From: Calothrix sp. NIES-4101
Lineage (GTDB): Bacteria; Cyanobacteriota; Cyanobacteriia; Cyanobacteriales; Nostocaceae
Assembly (NCBI GenBank): GCA_004296455.1
Contig: AP018280.1
Location: 6,622,794-6,686,793, forward strand
Direction of reading: 5' to 3'
Length of the DNA stretch: 64,000 bases
In this document: positions 31,001 through 39,326 of the stretch, in pieces
Position numbering within the stretch: the first letter of the stretch is position 1
Layout of the letters: each line of letters begins with the position of its first letter
Program-made: the position numbers and the translations under genes
The notes under the pieces: generated by a model
Told to the model about the DNA's origin: nothing
Databases searched by the model: none
Seen by the model: the letters and a program-made list of their open reading frames with translations, nothing else

Positions 31001-31771
31001 CAAGAAAGTCAAATCACTAGGCGGGAAGAACTCGCCAACGTCCAAACCCAACTACAAACCATTTCCCAAGAATTACCCACACCCCTACCCGAAGTCCCCC
31101 AACAAGTCGATTTAGAAGAACTTCAAAAAGAATTAAAAAGCCTCACCAAACGAATGCAAGCAATGGAACCTGTGAACATGCTCGCACTCGAACAATATGA
31201 ACGTACCCAAAATCGTCTCCAAGAATTAACCCAAAAACTAGAAACATTAGCAGGAGAACGCACCGAACTATTATTAAGAATTGAAAATTTCACTACTCTC
31301 CGCCAACGCGCCTTCAAAGAATCATTTGACGCAGTCAACGAAAACTTCCAAGCCATCTTTGCCAACCTTTCCGACGGTGACGGCTACTTACAATTAGATA
31401 ATCCCGAAGACCCATTTAATAGCGGTTTGAACATGGTAGCACACCCCAAAGGGAAACCTGTGCAACGACTTGCCTCCATGTCCGGGGGAGAAAAATCATT
31501 AACCGCCCTCAGCTTTATTTTCGCCCTGCAAAAATATCGTCCCTCACCCTTCTACGCCTTTGACGAAGTTGACAGTTTCCTCGACGGCTTTAACGTCGAA
31601 CGATTATCAAAAGTTGTGCGCGAACAATCATCCAGCGCTCAATTCATCGTTGTCAGTCACCGTCGTCCAATGATAGAATCAGCCGAACGCACAATCGGTG
31701 TTACCCAAGCACGGGGAGCTTATACCCAAGTGTTGGGAATTACGCTAAAAACAGACAATACATCTGCTTGA
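28082..31771 (+). CDS. smc: SMC, chromosome segregation ATPase
   Basis: 1229 residues. Structural maintenance of chromosomes protein: N-terminal ATPase half with Walker [18 protein letters not shown], two long glutamine-rich coiled coils (about 240-520 and 700-1050), a central hinge (about 560-690, GVCGLVAELGRVEPEYQLAL, GRATFLPLNKI) and a C-terminal half with the signature LASMSGGEKSLTAL and Walker B PFYAFDEVDSFLD. The acidic insertion near 100-140 (EVEEEPPKEEELSEDDRTRK) is longer than in enterobacteria or Bacillus. It organises and segregates the chromosome with ScpA/ScpB, which are not in the window. Start ATG at 28082. Confidence 0.97.
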   Translation: MVHIKRVELTNFKSFGGTTSVPLLPGFTVVTGPNGSGKSNILDALLFCLGLAGSRGMRADKLPDLVNTAQISKARSTVEASVTVTFDLSNHAPDEIFNEADLVVTTIEDDDSLLDEVEEEPPKEEELSEDDRTRKDKIKAKPGEDWYVTRRLRVTQQGTYTSNYYINGISCTLSELHEELESLRVNPDGYNVVLQGDVTGIISMNARERREIIDELAGVAAFDRKIHQAKDTLEEVKEKEDSCRIIESELVAQCDRLAQDKAKAERYQKYRSEFLEKQKWEVVLSWRSLQNQQDKLQNQIQAGDKQNTELSEQLTNLNQEIAAKNIELEKINAHLKTLGDEQLLATQSLLANQEAEKKQLQRQQSELTNTQQDTARRLQQTQAEIQQHHQNLQQVGEGQTLERQSISYCQQQRDTAQQTLEQSRETAGTVAAASEAWVQQQTALNRQIETLLQTLEPRRTEQAQLSERNAQLQQQIQEQTELLARIEPELAEKQSQLSQLENEVGSANEPIQDLAQNLAATEQELQLQQETHKRLLLEQRDKQRQLDKLEAQAQAQQEAQGTGASKVIIQAGLPGVCGLVAELGRVEPEYQLALEIAAGARLANIVVEDDAIAAAGIELLKQRRAGRATFLPLNKIQVPRIPSVGELRHTNGFIDLAINLVETENRFRDIFAYVFGGTLVFASLNQARSQLGRYRIVTLDGELLESSGAMTGGSIGTRSQLRFGTPEAGESEEVRQIKQRLHEIERVLDRCSQAITNLAATVKQLSQELTESRQGKREQLLRLEALQKEVKNLSTQVDSAKKQLSQNQEKFTTARSRLEILNLELPSQEETLSQLRQTLAELEASQAPSEWQQIQAVIKNNEQQLQQRETALREAQQRLTNLESQQQRLQERIQEAEARIEQYQEQQQNQQIQLIALNSQHTILSSQIEETRIKLAELEANLGEDKKKRDALEAELRSHLLKQQQIEWEIQKLQESQITRREELANVQTQLQTISQELPTPLPEVPQQVDLEELQKELKSLTKRMQAMEPVNMLALEQYERTQNRLQELTQKLETLAGERTELLLRIENFTTLRQRAFKESFDAVNENFQAIFANLSDGDGYLQLDNPEDPFNSGLNMVAHPKGKPVQRLASMSGGEKSLTALSFIFALQKYRPSPFYAFDEVDSFLDGFNVERLSKVVREQSSSAQFIVVSHRRPMIESAERTIGVTQARGAYTQVLGITLKTDNTSA

Positions 31772-31831
31772 GATTTTGTTAATAATAGTGTATAGATTAA
31801 CCGGATTCGAGAATCAGGACTCGGTATTATA

Positions 31832-32824
31832 ATGACCTCAGAACAAACTATTAGACGCTCAGATATTTTAAACACCCAGGTAGTCACCAAAGATGCCAGA
31901 CGGTTGGGTATTGTTAGTCAAGTATGGATTGATGTAGACCAACGTGAGGTTGTAGCATTTAGTTTGCGAGACAGCCTGATTTCCGTTTCCGGCATCCCCC
32001 GTTACATGTATCTAGATCGTGTTACTAAAATTGGCGACGTAATTTTAGTCGAAAATGAAGATGCGATCGAAGATATTGATGTTGATGCCTACAGTAACCT
32101 CGTTAATTGGGAAGTAATTACTGAGACTGGCGAAGCTTTGGGTAGGGTACGCGGCTTTAAGTTCGATACAGCCAACGGCAAAATTTTATCGATAGTGATT
32201 GCTTCTTTGGGATTACCCCAAGTACCCGAACAGGTATTAAGTACCTACGAAATCTCTGTCGATGAAATTGTCAGCACAGGGCCAAATCGTTTGATTGTAT
32301 TTGAGGGTGCTGAAGAACGCTTGACTCAGTTATCTGTTGGTTTGCTCGAACGCCTGGGTATTGGTAAAGCACCTTGGGATCGAGATGGCGAAGACGAATA
32401 CTATTCTGCCCCGAAAACGATCGCACCTGCTAACCAACTTCCTAGCGGTGTACCTCTGGAACCGCCAATGACAAAAGTTCGTACTCCCGAACGAGTCAAA
32501 GAACCTGTTTGGGATGAAGATGATTACGAACCAGAACCACCTCGTCGTCAAGTTATGGAGGCACGCCCCGCCGAGTCAATTCGCTACCCAGAAGATGACT
32601 ATGATGATTATGAAGATGAAGGAGATAACTGGGCAGCTATTGATAAAGACCAGTATCAGAAAGAACCAGAAATTGATAACCCAGTTTTCACCAGTAATAA
32701 ATCTGACTTCGACGATGATGATTTAGATCAAGATGTTTGGGAAGAGGATGAAGCGCCAAAACCAATCGTTATTCCCGAAAAAGTCAAGCAGAAACAGCCA
32801 GAGTATGAAGAAGAAGGGTATTAA
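31832..32824 (+). CDS. PRC-barrel domain protein with acidic tail
   Basis: 330 residues. Two PRC-barrel modules lie at about 8-85 (SDILNTQVVTKDARRLGIVS, VWIDVDQREVVAF) and 88-165 (NWEVITETGEALGRVRGFKF). The C-terminal half is disordered and very acidic (YDDYEDEGDNWAAID, DFDDDDLDQDVWEED). PRC-barrels bind RNA, reaction centres or other proteins; the role here is unknown. It follows smc by 60 bases and may be cotranscribed. Start ATG at 31832. Confidence 0.85.
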   Translation: MTSEQTIRRSDILNTQVVTKDARRLGIVSQVWIDVDQREVVAFSLRDSLISVSGIPRYMYLDRVTKIGDVILVENEDAIEDIDVDAYSNLVNWEVITETGEALGRVRGFKFDTANGKILSIVIASLGLPQVPEQVLSTYEISVDEIVSTGPNRLIVFEGAEERLTQLSVGLLERLGIGKAPWDRDGEDEYYSAPKTIAPANQLPSGVPLEPPMTKVRTPERVKEPVWDEDDYEPEPPRRQVMEARPAESIRYPEDDYDDYEDEGDNWAAIDKDQYQKEPEIDNPVFTSNKSDFDDDDLDQDVWEEDEAPKPIVIPEKVKQKQPEYEEEGY

Positions 32825-32941
32825 ATAAACTCGTTTTATACCAAAAATCAAGCTTTTTCAACCTCTTTCCCAGTGGGATAGAGGTTATATTTATTATTTT
32901 AAAAACCGTAAATAACCGTATATTTACTAGATTCTGAACTA

Positions 32942-33047
32942 ATATCGTTTCTCCAAAATCTGGCAAGTAATACAATAAATCTCCCTGTCTCTTCATTTTC
33001 GCGTCCCCACGTCACTATCTCTTGCTTTATTTTGGAGAATTGGTATA
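32942..33047 (+). repeat. Dispersed repeat family B, copy 2 (MITE-like)
   Basis: The left end ATATCGTTTCTCCAAAATCT and the right end, read in reverse complement TATACCAATTCTCCAAAATA, form imperfect terminal inverted repeats around a CT-rich core (CGCGTCCCCACGTCA). Related copies are at 25314 and, inverted, at 59614-59716. It lies just upstream of the ZnuA-like lipoprotein gene and may carry or disturb its promoter. Confidence 0.6.
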
Positions 33048-33087
33048 ACTACTACTAACTATTGACTATTGAATATTGACTACTGGT

Positions 33088-34092
33088 ATGAGGAATCTGC
33101 TGTTAATCCTGTTTTCACTCCATTTTTTTCTCTCCGCTTGCAATAATTCCCCCAACTTTAATAACTCTCAATCTCTGACAATTAAAACCCCTTCTCCAGA
33201 GCAAAATAATCAAAAGAAAAATTTGCCTAAAGTAGTTGTAACTACCAGTGTACTCTGCGACCTGACCAAACAAATAGCAGCAAATACGATTAATCTTGTT
33301 TGCTTGATACCCCCAGATATAAATCCCCGTCGTTATCAACGAAAATCTGGAGATAATCAAGAAATTGCCGCAGCAAAATTAATTCTCTACAACGGTTACA
33401 ACTTGGAACCTGCTGTATTTAATCTCATTAAAACAAGTAAAAATCCTGCACCCAAAATAGCAGTTGGCGAGCGGGCAGTACCCAAGCCGAAATTAATGAT
33501 TTCCGAAGGGAATAAAAAGATAAATAACCCTTATTTATGGCATAATCCTAAAAATGCGATCGCAATGGTAAATATTATTAGTAATAGTCTCAAGCAAATT
33601 TCACCAGAAAATGGTAATTTGTACACCAGCAATGCAAAGAAAGTTCAAGCAGAAATCACTAAATTAGATAAATGGATTCAAGCACGGGTGGCTAGTATTC
33701 CTTCGTCACAAAGAAAATTGATTACTAATCATCTTGAGATTGGATATTTTTCTCAAAAATATGGAATTGAATACAAACCCATATTTGTCAGTATTAGTAA
33801 TGATGAAAATTCTTCTTTATCGCGCTTAGAACCATTAATTAATAAAATTCAAAAGTCAAGAGTTCCAGCGATTTTTGTGAATAATACAGCAAGCCCCAAA
33901 TTAGTAAAAACTATAGCAAAAGAAGCAGATGTACGTATTTCTGGCAGACCACTTTTTGTAGCTAATTTAGGAATGCCTGGAAGTGAAAGCGACACATATC
34001 AGAAAATGATGGTAGCAAATACTCGCACTATTGTTGAAGGGTTAGGGGGTACTTACTTGATATTTAAACCACTTTCACGTTCTCAAAAATAA
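33088..34092 (+). CDS. ZnuA/MntC-like lipoprotein with altered metal ligands
   Basis: 334 residues from the ATG at 33088 (TTG at 33076 is in frame upstream). A lipoprotein signal peptide ends at LHFFLSAC. The body matches the cluster A-I substrate-binding proteins for Zn/Mn: VVVTTSVLCDLTKQIA, LILYNGYNLEPAVF, LWHNPKNAIAMVNII, GYFSQKYGI, NNTASPKLVKTIAKEADV, DTYQKMMVANTRTIVEGL. The positions that normally bind metal are changed: the first His is replaced (PRRYQ), the second motif D-P-H-V-W is N-P-Y-L-W, and the terminal Asp before L-G is Asn (FVANLG); only the third (TNHLE) could still bind. No permease or ATPase gene is near. It may bind no metal or something else. Confidence 0.75.
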   Translation: MRNLLLILFSLHFFLSACNNSPNFNNSQSLTIKTPSPEQNNQKKNLPKVVVTTSVLCDLTKQIAANTINLVCLIPPDINPRRYQRKSGDNQEIAAAKLILYNGYNLEPAVFNLIKTSKNPAPKIAVGERAVPKPKLMISEGNKKINNPYLWHNPKNAIAMVNIISNSLKQISPENGNLYTSNAKKVQAEITKLDKWIQARVASIPSSQRKLITNHLEIGYFSQKYGIEYKPIFVSISNDENSSLSRLEPLINKIQKSRVPAIFVNNTASPKLVKTIAKEADVRISGRPLFVANLGMPGSESDTYQKMMVANTRTIVEGLGGTYLIFKPLSRSQK

Positions 34093-34536
34093 TGATCTCG
34101 CCTAGATATTAAGCTTTATTTAATTGAGAAATTCTATCTCAAAATTGAACTACGATATTTATACGGTGCTAGTTGAAGGCTTTGTGGTTAGGATTGCTCA
34201 AAAGATTAATCAGATTCTTGACTCAATATTTAGCCTAAAATATTCAGCAAAAATTAATCGTAAACAATCGGGGAATTAATCCTGCACAGTGTCATATTGA
34301 TATATGAATTAGTCATTAATTTCGTTGAGTGCAAGATGTGAACCTTCAACTAGTCAGAAAAAATAGATTGGACAGATTCAACGATTGAAAAGACATACGT
34401 TCAGAAACTCAATGATTCCATATTGGCTCAAAACACGGTTGTAGCAAAACAATGGTTTGACGAGGTTTCCATAGATATCTTTTGGTAAATTGATGGGTTA
34501 CGTTAATTCAGGTTAATTAAGGTAGCTCATCTGAAA
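34093..34536. other. AT-rich stretch without a gene
   Basis: About 440 bases after the ZnuA-like gene. All frames are interrupted; no repeat, tRNA or terminator was recognised. Confidence 0.4.
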
Positions 34537-34710
34537 TTAGCTGGCATGTGCCCAATCGCTGAGAGATTCTTGCTTTGGTTGTGTTTTGTTGTGGCGAATA
34601 GGCACTTTGGGACTACCAATATCGACATAGGATGATTGCTTTTGTTTTTTAGTCGATTTGGTTTCTCGTTGATTCGGGTTCTGATTTGAACTACTAGGGT
34701 TAGATTTCAT
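34537..34710 (-). CDS. Candidate 57-residue basic small protein
   Basis: An ORF with a Shine-Dalgarno (GGAGCA) about nine bases before the ATG at 34710. The product is hydrophilic and basic: MKSNPSSSNQNPNQRETKST, then KKQKQSSYVDIGSPKVPIRH, ending in KQESLSDWAHAS. It is probably disordered, with no signal peptide or membrane segment and no RGSGR motif of heterocyst-inhibitor peptides. Homology unknown; I base the call on ribosome binding site, ORF and composition only. Confidence 0.45.
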   Translation of the reverse strand: MKSNPSSSNQNPNQRETKSTKKQKQSSYVDIGSPKVPIRHNKTQPKQESLSDWAHAS

Positions 34711-34808
34711 GGTAATTTGCTCCTATTTACATAATCATTCAAGCCTAAACTCTAATCTTTATCTTCATCCCCTCAACAGGTATTTCCTGAAAATAGGATA
34801 AAGAAAAG

Positions 34809-34976
34809 ATGAAAAAATCAATGCCAAACCGGATACAGTTTGATTTTCCTCTTAACTCATGCTATGCACGGTTTAAGTTGGAAAAATATGTACAAAAAGG
34901 GAATGGGTCCATGATTATACACGATAATGCTAAAAATGTCTATAAAGTTGATCGTGAGAAATTGAGTACATGGTAA
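34809..34976 (+). CDS. Candidate 55-residue small protein
   Basis: ORF from the ATG at 34809, with AGGATAAAGAAAAG directly upstream as a weak ribosome binding site. The product, MKKSMPNRIQFDFPLNSCYA then RFKLEKYVQKGNGSMII and VYKVDREKLSTW, has the composition of a folded small domain. No known family recognised. It is divergent from the 57-residue ORF (98 bases apart) and ends four bases before a potential structured element. Confidence 0.35.
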   Translation: MKKSMPNRIQFDFPLNSCYARFKLEKYVQKGNGSMIIHDNAKNVYKVDREKLSTW

Positions 34977-34979
34977 TGA

Positions 34980-35083
34980 GGATTGAGCAACAGACTATAC
35001 ACTGATGACTCAAAAGTTATTTCTTGGCACTGAACTATTTAGCACTGATGACTCAGTGCTCAACTAAATTGCTTCCTCAATCC
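34980..35083 (+). other. Potential structured element with nested stems
   Basis: The outer stem is GGATTGAG (34980-34987) with CTCAATCC (35076-35083). An inner perfect hairpin GCACTGA-TGAC-TCAGTGC lies at 35042-35059, and a second copy of CACTGATGACTCA lies at 35000-35012. No T-tract follows, so it is not a typical terminator. It could be a small RNA, a leader or a transposon remnant. Confidence 0.35.
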
Positions 35084-35232
35084 GGAGTTAGATAATTGGA
35101 GGATAATTTTGGTATTTGTATGAATCAAATAATCACCCTTTGAAACTTTGCCAAAGGGGGCAATCAGCAAGATTTCACGTCTCAAGGTTTTTGGAAATCC
35201 GCGTATTCATGATTCCATTGTTCAGCAATGTC

Positions 35233-35583
35233 CTAAATTCCTACCCAGATACTTCCTTCTTCGATACGAGTAGGGAAAACAGACAGAGATTTTTCGGTGG
35301 AAATCATACCTAGTAACTTACCAACTCCGGGAGGAAATGGAGTCCAAGCTACGGGATTACCCGTGGTTAAGTCAAAGGCACTACGGTGAAATGGACAAAC
35401 AATTGCCCCATCCTCAGTAATTTTGCCCTTCTTCAAGGGTAGTTTGAGGTGAGGGCAAGAATTTTCAACTGCGTATATTTGGTTGTTATGGTGAAGTAAT
35501 AAAATAGCGCGTTCTTCGACTTTAACTACTGTTCGTCCATCTTTTGGTAGTTCGTCTTGGGCAAGGACTTTAATCCAATTCAT
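35233..35583 (-). CDS. Rieske [2Fe-2S] domain protein
   Basis: 116 residues from the ATG at 35583, preceded by AGAGGAATTT. A single Rieske ferredoxin domain: NSCPHLKLPLKKG (first Cys and His) and IVCPFHRSAFDL (second Cys and His), then LTTGNPVAWTPFPPGVGKL. It resembles NirD-like and dioxygenase-ferredoxin proteins, soluble and cytoplasmic, carrying one electron. No oxygenase or reductase gene is adjacent, so the partner is unknown. It lies downstream of the histidine kinase on the same strand with a 172-base gap. Confidence 0.88.
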   Translation of the reverse strand: MNWIKVLAQDELPKDGRTVVKVEERAILLLHHNNQIYAVENSCPHLKLPLKKGKITEDGAIVCPFHRSAFDLTTGNPVAWTPFPPGVGKLLGMISTEKSLSVFPTRIEEGSIWVGI

Positions 35584-35755
35584 AAATTCCTCTCTTTTTG
35601 GTTTTAAATTCTGCACTGGGATGGCAGTAGCTTTAAAAAAAAACTTTTATCTCAATTGGATTTTACGATATTTACTGCGCCAAGAGTTAATTATGTCTAA
35701 TTTTTGGTGAAACTTCAAAGTCTATCTGGCTAGATTTCTAAATATTATCTAAACA

Positions 35756-38500
35756 TTATTTGATGGGAATTTCGATCGCCATCTCAGTACCTTGATTGGG
35801 CTTAGAGGTGCATTTAATCACGCCATTATGTTTTTCAACTACAATTTTATAAGTAATTGCTAATCCCAATCCTGTACCTTTTCCTACAGCTTTAGTGGTA
35901 AAAAATGGGTCAAAAATCAGTTTTTGGACTTCTTCTGACATGCCAATCCCGTTATCTGCTATCCGTATAATGACTGAGTTTTTTTGAGGACATATACTCG
36001 TGGAAATACTAATTTGGGGAGTAAAATAACAAGGATTTTCTGCTTGATGTTCTAAATTTTCAATTGCGACATTGTCGACGCAGCGCGGCTCTAAAGCGTC
36101 AATGGCATTGGTGAGAATGTTCATAAAGACTTGATTGATTTGTCCTGCATAGCATTCCACTAGGGGCAAATCACCGTATTTTTTAATTACCTTGATGTCG
36201 GGACAATTAGTATTGGGGTTAATTCGATGTTGTAAAATTAATAGAGTATTATCGATACCTTCATGCAAATTGACGGGTTTCATGTCGGCTTCATCAAGGC
36301 GGGAGAAGTTACGCAGAGATAGGACGATTGAGCGAATTCTTTCGGCTCCAATTGTCATCGACGACATAATTTTTGGTAAATCTGCGACGATAAATTCTAA
36401 ATCTATTTCTTGAGATTTAGCATCAATTTCTAGATTGGCTTGGGGATATTGTTTTTGGTATAGGTGTAATAATTCGAGTATTTGTTCGCTATAACTCACG
36501 GCATGACTGAGGTTTCCGTAGATAAAGTTAACTGGGTTATTGATTTCGTGTGCGACTCCTGCCACGAGTTGTCCCAAGCTAGACATTTTTTCACTCTGGA
36601 TAAGTTGGGTTTGGGTTTGTTGTAAATCGTAGATTGCTTGCCCCAGAAGTTTGGCTTTGGTTTTGGCTTCGACTTCGGCTTGACGAGTCCCTTCGTAAAG
36701 TTGTGATTGTTGGATTGCGATCGCAGCTTGATCTGCTAATTGTTTTAATAGGTCGATTTCGTCTTCGTGCCAATTACGAGGCGCTTGACATTGATGGGCA
36801 ATTAGTAGTCCCCACAGATAATCTCCCATGTTGATGGGGACTATAAGATTAGCTTTGATTTCCAAGCCGTTTAAAAACTCCAGATGACAGGGGCTTAGGG
36901 AGGCTGTGGCAACATTATTGATTGCCCTAGTTCTACCTCGAAAATAGTGGAGTGCTTGCTCATTAGGAAAGCAATTGGGAGGGGCTGTCACGGCTAAAAC
37001 TGATTGCCAATTCCCGTTAATTTCTTCGACAATTACTTCCCCCTCTAAACTGTCAAATAGTTGATAGATTAATACTCGATCTGCATTTAATAATTTACGA
37101 ACTTCGCGGACAATAGTTTGCAAGGTAATTTTTAAGTCGAGAGTACCCCGAATCTGTTCGCTAACTATTTTGATTGCATTGGCTATTAATAAGTGTTTTT
37201 TTAATTCTGCGGTTTTTACTTCCACCTGTTGTTTGAGTTTGCGATTCCGGCTTTGCAATTGCAGGTGAGTCTGTTGTTGTTGAATTGCCATGACAAAATG
37301 CTGCCTCAGGATTTGTGCTAGGGATATTTCCTCTTGCGTCCATTCCTGTACTTGTGCTTTTCTTTCTTCTGGGCAAATTTGCAAAGAAATCTGCGGTAAA
37401 TTCTTCGGGGAATTTTGTTGATACTTTCCTACCCAGACAATGTCACTGTCTAATTCATGGCGAAAAATGCTCATCACACCCATGCAATTTTGATGGTAGC
37501 CAAGTGGTATTAGTAAAAGTCCACGAATTTTTGTTTGTTCAAAAGCAGCAGTCAAAACAGATAACTCAGTTTCTTGATCAAGATCAGAAATTGCCCAAAT
37601 TCCTTCTTGGGGAGATTCTGTCATCCAGTGCCGTTGCCAATATGGATGTTGTTCAATCAAATTATGTGGAAATGCTTGAGGTAATTGAGGTTGTTCTCCC
37701 CAAGTATGTAACTCGCCTGTAGACTGGAGATAAATTCTACCTCCACAACCTCCCAATGCTAAGACTGTTGTTGCTAATGCCTCTTGTAGTTGTCTGGTTG
37801 GTAGGGAGTGCAGGTGAGTAATTACTTGGTTGATAATTACTTGTCGCTGTTGTTCAATGTTGATTTTTTGAGATAATTGATTTTGAGCGATCGCGATCGC
37901 AATTTGATCGGTAAGTTGCTGCAAAGCTCTTAATTCCCGCTTCAATATTGAACGGGGTTGACTGTGATGCAATACCAATAAACCCCATAATAAGGGAGCA
38001 TCAGAGTTTTGCGGGATAATCGGGATGAGTAAGGAAGATTGTATCCCCATCGCTTTTAAGTATTCAAGATGCCAAGAGTCTACAGGTCGAATTTGTACAT
38101 TATTCCCATCACCCGGTAAAATTTCCCCAGTTTGCGGATGTTCAAGCACAGATACTCCCATCTTCCCAGTCGTAACATCCACTGTCACTCGCTGTCTGGT
38201 TTTGAGAGAAAACATCTCTTGAATATGAGTGAGCATATTATCTGCTAAAAAATTTAATCCCAACAGAGATGATAATTTTTCCTCACAAACTGACTCAGCA
38301 ATTACTTTTCCACTACCATCAGGCTCGAATCGATAAATCATGACTCTATCTGTAGCCAAAAAACTACGAATATCGATCACTACAGCTTCGAGAATTTTTT
38401 GCAGTTCGAGATTGCGTCTAATTCGGTTTATCGTTCTTTGCAATAATGTTTCTTGATCAAAAATTTTCTCTTGATTGGTAATGCAGTCATCTGATTTCAT
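35756..38500 (-). CDS. Multi-GAF sensor histidine kinase
   Basis: 914 residues, no membrane segment. GAF 1 at about 25-205 ([20 protein letters not shown], then [18 protein letters not shown]), a more divergent GAF at about 230-410, a coiled linker, and GAF 3 at about 450-605 ([37 protein letters not shown]). Kinase core: H-box [18 protein letters not shown]-box [14 protein letters not shown]1 [13 protein letters not shown]2 [10 protein letters not shown]. The conserved Cys of bilin-binding GAFs is not in the usual CH pair, except for the PCHLEF segment of GAF 3, so pigment binding is uncertain. No response regulator is adjacent. Start ATG at 38500. Confidence 0.92.
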   Translation of the reverse strand: MKSDDCITNQEKIFDQETLLQRTINRIRRNLELQKILEAVVIDIRSFLATDRVMIYRFEPDGSGKVIAESVCEEKLSSLLGLNFLADNMLTHIQEMFSLKTRQRVTVDVTTGKMGVSVLEHPQTGEILPGDGNNVQIRPVDSWHLEYLKAMGIQSSLLIPIIPQNSDAPLLWGLLVLHHSQPRSILKRELRALQQLTDQIAIAIAQNQLSQKINIEQQRQVIINQVITHLHSLPTRQLQEALATTVLALGGCGGRIYLQSTGELHTWGEQPQLPQAFPHNLIEQHPYWQRHWMTESPQEGIWAISDLDQETELSVLTAAFEQTKIRGLLLIPLGYHQNCMGVMSIFRHELDSDIVWVGKYQQNSPKNLPQISLQICPEERKAQVQEWTQEEISLAQILRQHFVMAIQQQQTHLQLQSRNRKLKQQVEVKTAELKKHLLIANAIKIVSEQIRGTLDLKITLQTIVREVRKLLNADRVLIYQLFDSLEGEVIVEEINGNWQSVLAVTAPPNCFPNEQALHYFRGRTRAINNVATASLSPCHLEFLNGLEIKANLIVPINMGDYLWGLLIAHQCQAPRNWHEDEIDLLKQLADQAAIAIQQSQLYEGTRQAEVEAKTKAKLLGQAIYDLQQTQTQLIQSEKMSSLGQLVAGVAHEINNPVNFIYGNLSHAVSYSEQILELLHLYQKQYPQANLEIDAKSQEIDLEFIVADLPKIMSSMTIGAERIRSIVLSLRNFSRLDEADMKPVNLHEGIDNTLLILQHRINPNTNCPDIKVIKKYGDLPLVECYAGQINQVFMNILTNAIDALEPRCVDNVAIENLEHQAENPCYFTPQISISTSICPQKNSVIIRIADNGIGMSEEVQKLIFDPFFTTKAVGKGTGLGLAITYKIVVEKHNGVIKCTSKPNQGTEMAIEIPIK

Positions 38501-38765
38501 CGTTTCTGTGTATTTATTGTTGAATATGAAATATAAAAATATTCTGAATTAATTGCCATTTTAAGCATTTATATGTTTTATGGCAGCGCGAAAAACGCTG
38601 AATTATCAGGGATATCAACTGTAATTATGACTTTTATTTTTTTGATTAATTACGTAAAAACAAGTACTGTGATGATGAGCCGAGACAGATGGAGCTATGA
38701 TTAAGAAGTAGATTTACTGTTTATATGATTATCAATTACAAAGATATTTCAAATATTAGTAATTA

Positions 38766-39236
38766 TTAAACGGATGTTACTTGATGCAAATATGAATTAC
38801 GCAGTTGAGTACGGACATTCATGAGAATTTGACCTAAATGATTTTCGCCTTGACGGCTAGCACCACAACCCCAAAAATAATCACAAGGCGAATCTTCAAT
38901 CAGGATTTCTTCTTCAGTTGTCAGCAGAACTGCGCGAATATCTGCATGGCTGAGAAACTTTTGTAATACAGCTTTTTGCATGACTGATATTTTGACAATA
39001 TCCCAATCTGGACGCAAACAGCGATCGCAATTACGTCCCAATGCTGCGGCAATCTCTGGAGTCTTAGCTGCATGGATGCTGGGAATAATGTACTCGTCTA
39101 CACTGCCAACAAATTTTTGAGCTTGATAATAATGCTCAACAGTCGCCCAAAAAAACCCTTCCATTTCGATTCCGTGGGGCGAAAAGTTAGAAAAACAGCC
39201 GTAAGCATCACCAGATTTGTAGAAGTAAATTGTCAT
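38766..39236 (-). CDS. NADAR family N-glycosidase (YbiA-like)
   Basis: 156 residues of the NADAR/YbiA family. Motifs: GCFSNFSPHGIEMEGFFW, TVEHYYQAQKF with the key Glu and His, AAKTPEIAAALGR, MQKAVLQKFLSHADIR, and DYFWGCGASRQGENHLG. YbiA acts on riboflavin-pathway intermediates; other NADAR proteins remove ADP-ribose from guanosine in nucleic acids. Which applies cannot be told from sequence alone. It lies 90 bases downstream of the PGM1-related ligase on the same strand. Start ATG at 39236. Confidence 0.88.
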   Translation of the reverse strand: MTIYFYKSGDAYGCFSNFSPHGIEMEGFFWATVEHYYQAQKFVGSVDEYIIPSIHAAKTPEIAAALGRNCDRCLRPDWDIVKISVMQKAVLQKFLSHADIRAVLLTTEEEILIEDSPCDYFWGCGASRQGENHLGQILMNVRTQLRNSYLHQVTSV

Positions 39237-39326
39237 TGGTATTTTTGGGATTTTTTGTCAAAACTATATTTTATCTCCAATATTGATTATGCCTGTGAAT
39301 GCTTGCAGAAACTATTGAGCAAACGG

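Noticed and set aside
35116-35313. 65-codon plus-strand ORF
   Set aside because: It overlaps the 3' end of the Rieske gene antisense and has no family resemblance.
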